This document shows positions 7,573 to 18,000 of a stretch of DNA of 64,000 nucleotides, in pieces. A program made the translations under genes and the position numbers. Origin of the DNA: an uncultured Saprospirales bacterium (GTDB taxonomy: Bacteria > Bacteroidota > Bacteroidia > Chitinophagales > JADIYW01). Positions within the stretch are counted from its first letter, which is position 1, and every line of letters begins with the position of its first letter. The stretch is from NCBI GenBank assembly GCA_938008535.1, contig CALLKF010000138.1, forward strand, positions 24,082 to 88,081, written 5' to 3'. The notes under the pieces were generated by a model. That model saw only the letters and a list, made by a program, of their open reading frames with translations, did not search any database and was not told where the DNA came from.

Positions 7573-9463
7573 TTTTTATAAATTTTGTTACACCAACTTG
7601 GTTTGTTTTTAAATTGGTGATTTTTAAAATGTACGTTGCTGCAGGAAATTCTTCTACAGAAATAATGGCATCATCATTTAATTTTTGTTCAGAAACTAAA
7701 TTACCTGTTAAAGAAAATATTTGCAATAAACTGTTTTGTTTAATTCCTTCAATAGATAAATTATATTTTGTTGGATTTGGAAATATTTTAATTAGGTATG
7801 GTGTTGCTTTTATTTCTTTGACTGGTGTTAAATAACTTGGCAATGCTTTGCCAACTACTGGATTCATGATCATGCTGCCAGCAAATGCAGATTGTAGCCA
7901 TTTGTTGGTGCCACTTACATAAAAATTATTTTCTGAACCATTATTATTTCTGTCAAAACCAATCACTAATGATTTTGCATTTTCTACTAAAACACCAACT
8001 GCAAATGAATCTTTCACCAACAATGGAAACGATGCGCCATTTTTCACAAACAATGGTTTGATAGGTGCGTAGTAGTAACCATTCAAAGTATCAACGCCAT
8101 ATTCTTTTACTAATTTATTGATAGTTAGATTTGGCTCTTGATAAATTAAATCATCTTCGTTGTAATCGGTATTTCGAGCTACATTTTTCCAAACACAAAC
8201 ACTAAACGTAGCCAATTTATTGTCCACATCAACAGGAATAAATTTGAATTTTATGGCTTGCAAAGTGTCTTCGTTTTTTATCAAATATTTTACAGCCATT
8301 TTATAATATGGCAAATCAAAAACACGATAACCACGTTCTGGTGTGCCATCATCATAGGCATAAAAATTACTGAATACTTGGTTATGCGTAATTGTATTAT
8401 TTGCTAAAACACTCGCTGACTCACCAGCTTCTGCAGTAGTTGTAAAGGTATAATCAACTTTAACAATTATTGTATCATCAGTTAAACCTGTTGGAATATT
8501 GAACTTTGGATATTTAATTTCGTTTTCAGTATTTGGACCAAAATCGCCTAATGGTGGACCAGAACCAGTTGAAATTATAGTTGCAGTATTTACTAGCGTT
8601 GATATGTATGAATCGTTATAATCAGTTGTAACGTTGATGAAATTATTTTTTATAAAAACAGAAACAGTATCTTTTAAATCTGTTGAGTCAAACTGATTAT
8701 AAGGCATCACATAATATTTTTTCAATAAACTTTTAGGCAAAAATTCGTAAGCCATTTCTTTAATATTTTTGTCAACTGATGTATCTCTGTTTTTATCTAA
8801 TCGAACATAATCTATATTCCAAATATCATTTGCACCAGTTAAACTACCAAAAGTATTAAATCGAAACTGAAAGTTAGCATGCAAATAATTAGAATCTACT
8901 TTAATATAAATTTGTTTCATTTCTTTTATAGAAGTATCTGGAATAATATGCGCCACTTCGTTCCAAACACCAGCAGTATCTAAGAATTGTACGTTCAAAA
9001 AATCTTGAGTAGCTTCTGGTGTTTCACCAAATTCACCAGTTAAATAAAAAAAACTTAAAAAGACAGCACTGTCATTTGTTAAGCCAGATAAATCTATGGT
9101 GTTTGACGTTAGTTTATCAGCATAACCTTTTGCATTTACTAATAAACTATAAGGATTTCCAGTTGCGTTGGTACCATCAAAAGTTGCTACACCAATTGTA
9201 ACAGTATTGATTGGATAGTGTGCATTTATGTACACAAAATTATCTTGCCAACGTAATGGATTTGGGAAAATTTCTTGTTGATTGAAATCTTCAAAAAATG
9301 GTAAGCTTAATGCAGCTATTCTGTTTTGTGCTTTTTGTTGTAAAAATTGTTGATTGCTAAAATCTGACTTATAGATGTTTTTAGATAATGGTACTAATTC
9401 TTCTTGTGAAAAAGCTAAGTTGCAAAAAAAGAATAGCAATATGTATAAATAATTTTTTATCAT
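7565..9463 (-). CDS. T9SS type A sorting domain protein
   Basis: 632 residues. Signal peptide at 1-19 ('LYILLFFFCNLAFSQ'), a jelly-roll-like region in the first third ('LPFFEDFNQQ', 'RWQDNFVYIN'), and a C-terminal sorting domain over the last 85 residues ('IKIFPNPTKYNLSIEG' ending 'VGVTKFIKSE'). The N-terminal pattern resembles MAM/choice-of-anchor domains that bind ligands, but no catalytic motif is visible. Its start overlaps the PASTA gene by 4 bp (ATGA) and its end overlaps the DCC gene by 8 bp. Confidence 0.85.
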   Translation of the reverse strand: MIKNYLYILLFFFCNLAFSQEELVPLSKNIYKSDFSNQQFLQQKAQNRIAALSLPFFEDFNQQEIFPNPLRWQDNFVYINAHYPINTVTIGVATFDGTNATGNPYSLLVNAKGYADKLTSNTIDLSGLTNDSAVFLSFFYLTGEFGETPEATQDFLNVQFLDTAGVWNEVAHIIPDTSIKEMKQIYIKVDSNYLHANFQFRFNTFGSLTGANDIWNIDYVRLDKNRDTSVDKNIKEMAYEFLPKSLLKKYYVMPYNQFDSTDLKDTVSVFIKNNFINVTTDYNDSYISTLVNTATIISTGSGPPLGDFGPNTENEIKYPKFNIPTGLTDDTIIVKVDYTFTTTAEAGESASVLANNTITHNQVFSNFYAYDDGTPERGYRVFDLPYYKMAVKYLIKNEDTLQAIKFKFIPVDVDNKLATFSVCVWKNVARNTDYNEDDLIYQEPNLTINKLVKEYGVDTLNGYYYAPIKPLFVKNGASFPLLVKDSFAVGVLVENAKSLVIGFDRNNNGSENNFYVSGTNKWLQSAFAGSMIMNPVVGKALPSYLTPVKEIKATPYLIKIFPNPTKYNLSIEGIKQNSLLQIFSLTGNLVSEQKLNDDAIISVEEFPAATYILKITNLKTNQVGVTKFIKSE

Positions 9464-10251
9464 TTTTTCTGTAAAGTGTTAATTCCATTATTATTCGCTT
9501 CTTCTGTCATTGTTTTTGTCTGTCTGATAAACAAATTTACAGAATTATTTGGTCCTAATTTTCCAGGCACACCATATTTAGGTTCTTGCTCATACACATA
9601 CGCTGCTAATGAATCGGTAATCTGTCCATCTGCTAAAAGCATACCTCGATTTAAATGCACTGCATCTAAAACTGCAATAGCTTCTAAAACTGTTAAATCA
9701 GTTAAAGGTGGCACTTCAGCAATTTGGTTTCCAAAACCATCGCCTAAAACTAAATCGATACTGGATCCTTTTTTTACTACTTTTCCAGCTTTTACTTCTT
9801 TTCCATCAACTTGTATTCCTAGTACTGCATCTTTAGCCATATCAGGAATATAAATATAATTTCCAACTTTAAGACCCCAACTATTCATGATTAACTCAGC
9901 TTGACGGCGCGAATTATCAATTAAATTTGGAATTTTTACGCTTGGTGGTTGTGAAGCATTTAAGGTTAAATAAATTTTTCTACCTTCTTTTACTAAAGCA
10001 CCTTTTCTAGGTTGCTGATCAATTATAGATAATGGTGGAATATCTTCACGAAACGTAGAGTCAACCACAATGAAATCTAAATTATTTTTATTGAGTTCTT
10101 TTTTTGCTTCATAAAATGATTTTCCTCTAATATCTGGCACGTTTTGATTTTGTCCATGCTTTGTATAAACATTTAATCCAAAATAAACAGCGAACATCAA
10201 GCCAACAGTTACTCCAAGTAAGGATAATATAGTCAATAAAAGTTTTCCCAT
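9460..10251 (-). CDS. PASTA domain membrane protein
   Basis: 263 residues: one membrane helix (about 5-27), then three PASTA repeats (about 38-105, 106-175, 176-250) marked by 'VPDIRGKSFYEAKKELN', 'IPNLIDNSRRQAELIMN' and 'VPPLTDLTVLEAIAVLD'. PASTA domains bind peptidoglycan/beta-lactam-like ligands. There is no kinase or transpeptidase domain, as is usual for the short Bacteroidota form. It is divergent from ddl (D-Ala-D-Ala ligase) 127 bp away, a cell-wall context. Confidence 0.88.
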   Translation of the reverse strand: MGKLLLTILSLLGVTVGLMFAVYFGLNVYTKHGQNQNVPDIRGKSFYEAKKELNKNNLDFIVVDSTFREDIPPLSIIDQQPRKGALVKEGRKIYLTLNASQPPSVKIPNLIDNSRRQAELIMNSWGLKVGNYIYIPDMAKDAVLGIQVDGKEVKAGKVVKKGSSIDLVLGDGFGNQIAEVPPLTDLTVLEAIAVLDAVHLNRGMLLADGQITDSLAAYVYEQEPKYGVPGKLGPNNSVNLFIRQTKTMTEEANNNGINTLQKK

Positions 10252-10270
10252 TTATTTTTTAATTCAACTT

Positions 10271-10278
10271 CAAATATA
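10271..10278 (-). promoter_or_regulatory. -7 promoter element (TATATTTG) for the PASTA operon
   Basis: On the minus strand TATATTTG matches TAnnTTTG and leaves a leader of about 15 nt before the PASTA gene start at 10251. No well-spaced TTTG is present. Confidence 0.45.
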
Positions 10279-10378
10279 TTGATTTATAGTGTAACGAACA
10301 TTTTTTTTGCAATAAAAACGCAAAAATACTATCCATATTTTGTTTGTAACTCTATATTTACATTATTAAATCTAAAAA

Positions 10379-11464
10379 ATGACAAAATTAAAAATCGGTT
10401 TGGTATTTGGTGGAAAATCGCCTGAGCACGAAGTTTCTATCGTTTCTGCACGTAATATCTATAAAGCAATTGATAAAAATAAATTCGATGTTTCGCTGAT
10501 TGGTATTTCGCAAAACGGTCAATGGTTTTTAGAACAAGAAGAAAATTTATTGGATGATGCTTGTGTGGTTGGAAAAAATGGAATACAATTGGCAACTGTT
10601 TTTGGCAATGCAACCAATAAAATTATTCGATTAGATAATCAAGAATTTTTGACAGATTTAGATGCGCTTTTTCCGATTACGCATGGACCAAATGGTGAAG
10701 ATGGAACATTGCAAGGTGTTTTTCTTCAATTAGATATTCCATTTGTTGGACCCAGCGTTTTAGGTTCAGCAGTTGCGATGGACAAAGATTTTACCAAACG
10801 TATTTTGCGCGACGCTGGAATTGGACACGCAAAAGGTATTACGTTTTATAAGCATGAAATAGATAATATTTCTTTTGATGAAACTACGAAAGAATTAGGA
10901 ACTACTTTATTTATTAAACCGTGCAACATGGGTTCGAGTGTTGGAGTGAGTCGCGCTACAAATGAAACAGAATTTTTAACTGCATTAATTGAAGCATTTA
11001 AATTTGATAATAAAGTATTGGTGGAACAAGCTATTTTTGGAAGAGAATTAGAGTGTGCAGTTTTAGGAAACGAATTAATTGAAGCAAGCACAGTTGGCGA
11101 AATCGTCATGCAAAAAGGTTTTTATGATTTTGAAAATAAATACAAAAACGATAACGCAATTATTACGATTCCTGCAAATAATTTGACAGAAAATCAATTG
11201 ACAAAAATAAAAGAAACTGCACGCAAAGCATATCACGCATTAGCGTTAGAAGGCATGAGTAGAGTAGATGTTTTTTTAACTGAAAATGATGACGTGATTG
11301 TGAACGAACCAAATACATTGCCAGGTTTTACTTCTATTTCCATGTATCCGAAATTATGGGAAAACTCTGGTTTAAAATATGCTGATTTAATTGAAAAACT
11401 CATTAACTTGGCTATACAAAGACATCAACGTGACGCTAATTTGCAGCGCGTTCGAATTGGATAA
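10379..11464 (+). CDS. ddl: D-alanine--D-alanine ligase
   Basis: 361 residues. It joins two D-Ala with ATP for peptidoglycan precursors. N-terminal 'GLVFGGKSPEHEVSI', 'THGPNGEDGTLQG', the ATP-grasp core with 'CNMGSSVGVS' and the metal-binding C-terminal 'VNEPNTLPGFTSISMYPKLW' (the family has 'NE.NT.PG.T..S..P') are all present. 'NGEDGTLQG' followed by a longer insert suits the VanA-like Ddl subgroup. It is divergent from the PASTA protein gene and ends at a terminator. Confidence 0.96.
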   Translation: MTKLKIGLVFGGKSPEHEVSIVSARNIYKAIDKNKFDVSLIGISQNGQWFLEQEENLLDDACVVGKNGIQLATVFGNATNKIIRLDNQEFLTDLDALFPITHGPNGEDGTLQGVFLQLDIPFVGPSVLGSAVAMDKDFTKRILRDAGIGHAKGITFYKHEIDNISFDETTKELGTTLFIKPCNMGSSVGVSRATNETEFLTALIEAFKFDNKVLVEQAIFGRELECAVLGNELIEASTVGEIVMQKGFYDFENKYKNDNAIITIPANNLTENQLTKIKETARKAYHALALEGMSRVDVFLTENDDVIVNEPNTLPGFTSISMYPKLWENSGLKYADLIEKLINLAIQRHQRDANLQRVRIG

Positions 11465-11499
11465 AATGTAATAAATTACCGTTTAAACATTTTAAAAAC

Positions 11500-11532
11500 C
11501 GCTTACTCATTAATTCTGGTAAGCGTTTTTTT
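11500..11532 (+). terminator. Terminator of ddl
   Basis: CGCTTAC (11500-11506) pairs with GTAAGCG (11519-11525), followed by seven T's. It is 36 bp after the ddl stop. Confidence 0.8.
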
Positions 11533-11567
11533 AGTAGCTAATATTGTTCTAACAAAACAAACAAGCT

Positions 11568-11993
11568 ATGAAAAATTTATTATTCTTTATCTTATTCGCT
11601 GCGACAATTGGAAACACATTCGCTAAAAAAAATGCAATCAATAACAGTTCTGTTTTAGGTACTTGGAAATTCACTAAAAAAAGTGCTATTAATGAATTTC
11701 AGCAAGTTCAATTAATGAACAAAAATGAAACAGTTAAAGAAGAGTTTTTTGTGTTCTCTGCTAAAAATAAATTCCAACACCAATTTATAAATGACAAAGG
11801 TGTGGTTGTAAAAACATTGACCGGCACATGGAAAGCTGATAAATCTAAAATAAAAATTGATTACAAAGAATTGGATTATATCTTATCAGTCGATTACTTT
11901 TTCATCGGAACAGATTTGGTGCTTGGTCAGAATTTCAGTCATGTGATTTTTACTAAAGACAATTTAAACGATCAAAATATAACAATGAAATAG
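11568..11993 (+). CDS. Small secreted lipocalin-like protein
   Basis: 141 residues with signal peptide 'LLFFILFAATIGNTFA' (cleavage near 19-20). The mature part has 'VLGTWKFTKKS' and 'TLTGTWKADKSKIKIDY', the beta-strand pattern of lipocalin-like (DUF4488/DUF5004-type) domains that are common in this phylum. Ligand and role are unknown. It has terminators on both sides, so it is probably a single-gene transcript. Confidence 0.7.
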   Translation: MKNLLFFILFAATIGNTFAKKNAINNSSVLGTWKFTKKSAINEFQQVQLMNKNETVKEEFFVFSAKNKFQHQFINDKGVVVKTLTGTWKADKSKIKIDYKELDYILSVDYFFIGTDLVLGQNFSHVIFTKDNLNDQNITMK

Positions 11994-12024
11994 TCGTTTT
12001 TCTTAAAGTGATTTAATCGTGTTA

Positions 12025-12057
12025 AAGAACGAGTTGCAATAAATGCAGCTCGTTCTT
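12025..12057. terminator. Bidirectional terminator between convergent genes
   Basis: AAGAACGAG (12025-12033) pairs with CTCGTTCTT (12049-12057), extended by a T-G wobble and TGCA/TGCA. It lies between the convergent lipocalin-like gene and the giant T9SS gene and overlaps the last codon region of the latter. Confidence 0.75.
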
Positions 12058-15000
12058 ATTTTATAATAATTTTGTTTGTTTTAGTATTTTTTTCATTTTG
12101 GAATCTTAAAAAATAAACGCCTTTTGCAAATTGCACAGTTGAAATAATTTGCGTATTATTTGCGTTTGTTTGTATGCTTTGAATTAGACTTCCATTCGCA
12201 TTATAAAGCGAAATAGTTCCTGCATCAGACGAAGAAATAGTGAGTATATTTTTATCTGAAATCGTTTGGAAATAGAAAGAGTTAACATCATCTACCATTA
12301 TTAAAATAATATTGGAATATGTTGTTTTACCATCTTCATCTACTTGTTTTAATCGATAATAATTATTGCCAATGATATAATTAAAATCATCTAAAGTATA
12401 ATTGTTCAGTACACTAGTTGTGCCATTGCAATCCACAGTGCCAACATATTCAAAGCTGCCATTTTTATTCATTCTTTCTACTTCAAAGTAGGCGCAATTT
12501 AATTCTGAAGCAGTTTGCCAATTGAGTTGGATAACAGATTTATTTTCCAAATACTTTCCTGAAAAATTTAGGAGTTCGACAGGCAAAGCAAAATTTTGTA
12601 ACGTGTGTAAAAATATGCCACTGAATGCAGTAACATTAAAGTTAATTTCCCACATGTTGGTAGATGAATTCCACGTATTAACAACAGCTGGCGACTGCAG
12701 ATATTCTGTAGTTCCTGAATAAGTGCCTGGCAAATGCGAAACAGATGTTCCATGATATTGTGTGATGACTAAATTATTTATGTTTAATGCATCACTAGGA
12801 TTGGATGGCAAATGCGGATAGTTGCTTGCCACTGCTGTATTGTATGCATTATACTCACTTTGCGGCACATATAGCGTAACATTTGCTGCGCCTGAAGATG
12901 CCGGTGTGATATCATAATGACGCTGCACATAAGGTTGTGTCTGATAAAACTGAACGGATGCATCTATATACAATTTTGCGCTGGTGCTGCCTAAGACGTT
13001 TCCGCCAGGTGCATCTACAATTTTAACTATGACGTTGCCTGTTGTGTTGTCACAAATAAAACGAGTTAAACCATCTGTAATGGTACATGTATTTGTAGAA
13101 GCAACTGTTGCCGGTATCACGCTATACACATCAGATGTATCTTTGCAACCTGCATTGAAAGTACGCAAGCGATAATTACCAAACAGCACAGGAAAGAATG
13201 AATTGGCTGTTGCACTTGCAATATCACTGCCGTTTAACTGCCATTGTTTGCTGCTGCTAGCTGGCACGGTGGCACTAAATTGTTTTCCGCTACTACAAGA
13301 TTCTGTAAGCGTAGAAATATTTGGATAGGTTAAGATTTGTATGTTACTAACAGTATCACTTATTACTGCTGGTAATGTAGAAACTAACCGTATTTTATAG
13401 TTAGGTGCTTCTGTTAAACTGGCTGGTGTTTTTGTAATAATAGAATTCGGTGTAGTGATACTAATTAATGAATCTAAAATAGTTGGCGTAGCAAAAGAAC
13501 CAACGCTATTACTTAATTGTACATAAAATTTATTGCCTGTTTTAAAAGTGCCGCAAGTACCTTTATCAAAAAAAACTTTGAGAGAATCCGGTGAACAAAT
13601 GATAGTGCGCGAAACGGATACTGGTGTTATTTTTGGTGTTGGTACTACTTTCATTATCCAGTAATCATTAAATCCAAAATTTGCAGTAGTTTTATTACCA
13701 GTAATGCCTGATTGAGAATAACCAGCAATAAGATAGCCACCATCTTTTGTGGCAACCATCGAAGTTACTTCATCAGCAGATGTTCCACCATATACTTTTT
13801 CATTTATTTTTATTCCATTAGCATCTATTTTCACAACCCAATAATCATCAAAAATTCCAAATGAATTTATAGTTTTATTTCCGCTTATACCTGATGCAGA
13901 ACTTGCACCTAACAAATATCCATTATCATTAGTAGGTGTTAATGATACTATAGCATCTGTACTTGTTCCACCATATGCTCTATCCCATTGTTTTATGCCA
14001 TTGGCATCTATTTTTACCAGCCAACAATCCGCGCTACCAAATACACCGGTAGTTTTATTGCCACCTACACCAGATAAAGAGGCACCAGCTAATAAATATC
14101 CGCCATCGTTAGTTATGGTTATTGCAGTTATTCCATCATTTACATTACCACCATAAATACTATCCCATTGTTTAGTACCGTTGTGATCTATTTTAACGAG
14201 CCAATAATCAGTGCCGCCAAATGAATTTCTGGTTTTATTTCCACTTATATTTGATGATGAGCCGCCACCTAATAAATAGCCGCCATCTGCAGTAGATATA
14301 ATTGCTTGCATTTGATCAATACCGGCTCCTCCAAAAATGCTATCCCATTGCCTGGTGCCATTGGCATCTATTTTTATCACCCAATAATCATCAAAGCCAA
14401 ATGAATTTCTGGTTTTGTTTCCACTAGCATTTGATTCAGAAATTCCACCTAAAAGATAGCCGCCATCATTGGTGGAAATAATGCTTGTTAACATATCATC
14501 AGAAGTACCACCATAAATGCTGTCCCATTGTTTAGTTCCATTTGCGTCGATTTTCACTATCCAATAATCATATAATCCAATAGAATTTCTGGTTTTATTT
14601 CCATTAGCGTTTGATTCTGAATGTCCACCTAACAAGTAACCGCCGTCTGAAGTTGGTATTATTTTACTTAAGGATTCAAAACTCGTACCACCATAAATAC
14701 TATCCCATTGTTTGATGCCATTGGAATCTATTTTTACTACCCAATAATCAGATAGACCAAATGTGTTTCTGGTTTTGGTGATGCTGCTACCAGATGAAGA
14801 ATTCCCACCTAATAAATAACCACCATCTGCCGTTGGTATTATTATATCTAAATTATCACCTGAAGTTCCACCAAAAGATGCCTGCCATTCTGTGGTGGTT
14901 TCGTTTGTACAATTGCATTGAGATGGTGTGACAACTGTAAATAAGTTTCCGATAATTACGGTATCATTAGGTGAAGAAGAACTCACTCTGATTTTATAAA

Positions 15001-18000
15001 ACTCACCGATTGCTGTTGTTGGAATGGTAACGGTGAGTGTGCCGCTTGCAGCAACAGTAATTTGAGTAAGTAATGTAGTTGCTGATGTAAAACTGCCTGT
15101 TGCATCGCTGAGTTCCACTTTAATGGAATTTCCTGCTTTAAAATCCCTACAAGAAGTTATACTATAATCTATTGCTAAAGTATTGCCTGCGCAGATAGTA
15201 GTGGTGCGTGCAGTAGCTGATAATTCGAGTGGTGGTGCTACTTTGACAAGCCAGTAATCAGAAGAGCCAAGATTTGTAGTTGTTTTGTTGCCTGAAATTG
15301 TTGAATATGAAAAACCTGACATAATAAAGCCATTATCTGAAGTAGTTAATAAACTACTTAGATTGTCAGAAATTGTTCCGCCATAAGATTTATCCCAAAT
15401 CATATTTCCATTATTATCAACTTTAGTTATCCAATAGTCAAAAGCACCGAGACCACCAATATTTGCAGTTGTTTTATTTCCAGTTGCACCTGAAGCAGAT
15501 GTACCTGAAATATAAAATCCATTATCGGAAGTTGGTGTTATTGAACTCAAAAGTTCTCTGTTAGTGCCACCATACGATTTGTCCCAAATTATATTTCCGC
15601 TATTATCAATTTTAATCACCCAAAAATCTTCATTGCCAAAATTTCCTGTAATTTTATTGCCAGAAATAGATGATTCTGTATTGCCAGCTAATATTAATGA
15701 ACCATCTGTTGCAATAGCAGCACATTGTAGCGTTTCATTTAAAGAACCACCATAATTATAATCGCTAATTTTTGTGCCATCTTTATCAATCTTTATTATC
15801 CAAAAATCCTGACCGCCATAATTAGTAGTTGTTTTATCAAAAGCCGGTAATCCTCTTGAAATGCCACATAACCAAAAATTACCATCTGAAGATGCTTTTA
15901 TTGTTTTTAGTTTATCATCTATATTGGAACCATAAACTTTTTCCCAAATCTTATTTCCATCTGCATCTATTTTTATTATCCAGTAATCTTCGAATCCTGA
16001 TATATATACTGATGTTGATTTATTGCCTGAAACAGAAGAACTAGAAGTGCCACCCAATATGAATGTTCCATCACCAACAACAGCGATAGAATTTAATTCA
16101 TCAAAATTACTACCGCCATAATTTTTTTCCCATTGCTTTACACCATTTGCATCAATTTTAATTATCCAATAATCATTATTACCAAAGTTTGCAGTTGTTT
16201 TATTTCCTGATGTGCCAGACAAAGAATAACCGCCAATTAAATAACCACCATCTGTTGTAGAAATTATACTTGTTAATTCATCATTGCCTGTTCCACCAAA
16301 TACTTGTTCCCATTGTTTGATTCCATTTGCATCAATTTTTATTATCCAATAATCTGTGCCGCCGAAGTTGGTTGTCGTTTTATTTCCGGAAATACCTGAT
16401 TCAGAAGTTCCTCCTAAAATATAACCGCCATCAGATGTTGGAATATTAACATAAGAAAAATCGCTCAATGTACCACCGTAGCTTTGTTGCCAATCAATTA
16501 TCATATTATCCGTTGGACAAGTGCATTTACTTTGTGCTACAATGGTAAATAAATTGCCAATGATAACAGTATCTTTTGGTGAAGATGAACTCACTCTGAT
16601 TTTATAAAACACGCCAATTTCTGTTGTTGGAATGGTAACGGTGAGTGTGCCAATCGATGCAACAGTACTTTGTGTAAGCAATAAAGTTGCTGATGTAAAG
16701 CTACCGGTTGCATCGCTGAGTTCTACTTTGATGGTATTGCCTACTTTAAAATCCCGACAAGATGTTATACTATAATCTATTGCTAAAGTATTTCCAGCGC
16801 AGATAGTAGTGGTTCGTGGTGTAGCTGATAATACGAGTGGTGGTGCTACTTTTGCAACCCAATAATCATTAGAGCCAAAATTTGCGGTTGTTTTATTGCC
16901 ATTGATTCCTGAAGCTGAACGTCCACCAATTATATAACCATTATCATCTGTTGCAATTAAACTAGTTGTTATATCATCTGAGCTACCACCAAATATATCT
17001 TCTGATAGTTTAGTTCCATTATCATTTATTTTTACAATCCAATAATCATTATTACCAAATGAATTTGTTGTTTTGTTCCCACTTGGCAATGATGGGCTAT
17101 AACCACTTAATAAATAGTTTCCATCAGCTGAAGATATAAAATTCGATAGTATATCACCTGATGTACCACCATAAGCACTATCCCATTGTTTGGTGCCATT
17201 AGCATCTATTTTCACTATCCAGTAATCATAAGAAAGATTAAAAGAATTCCTAGTTTTGTTTCCACTTGCTGGTGAGCTAGAATTACCACTTAATAAATAA
17301 CCACCATTACTTGTTGGTGCAATTGCTTTTAACTCATCAAATGATGTCCCACCGAAAATACTATCCCATTGCTTAGTACCATTTGCATTTATCTTTAAAA
17401 GCCAATAATCATTGATGCCAAAAGAGTTTCTAGTTTTATTACCATTTGCAGGTGATGAACTGCTACCACCTATCAAATATCCACCATCAGTAGTTGATGT
17501 AACCGAAATTAATTCATCATCAAAGGAACCACCATATATGCTATCCCATTGTTTAGTTCCATTCGAATTTATTTTAACAAGCCAATAATCTTTGCCACCG
17601 AAACTGCTTTTAGTTTTTATACTATTTGCATTCGAAGAAGATTCTCCACCTAACAAAAATCCGCCGTCTGAGGTTGGAAATATTGAATTAAGATGATCTA
17701 CATTTGTACCACCATAAATACTGTCCCATTGTTTAGTACCATTCGCATTTATTTTTACAATCCAGTAATCATCAGTATTAATGGTATTTCTAGTTTTAGT
17801 GCCGCTTGCAGGTGATGAGCTATAGCCACCCAATAAATAGCCACCATCGTTTGTTGAAGTGATAGTCTTTAATATATCAAGTCCTGTCCCACCATAAATA
17901 CTATCCCATTGCTTTATGCCATTCATATCTATTTTTACTACCCAATAATCAAAATTACCAAATGTATTTCTCGTTTTATTTCCGCCTGCATTTGAGAAAG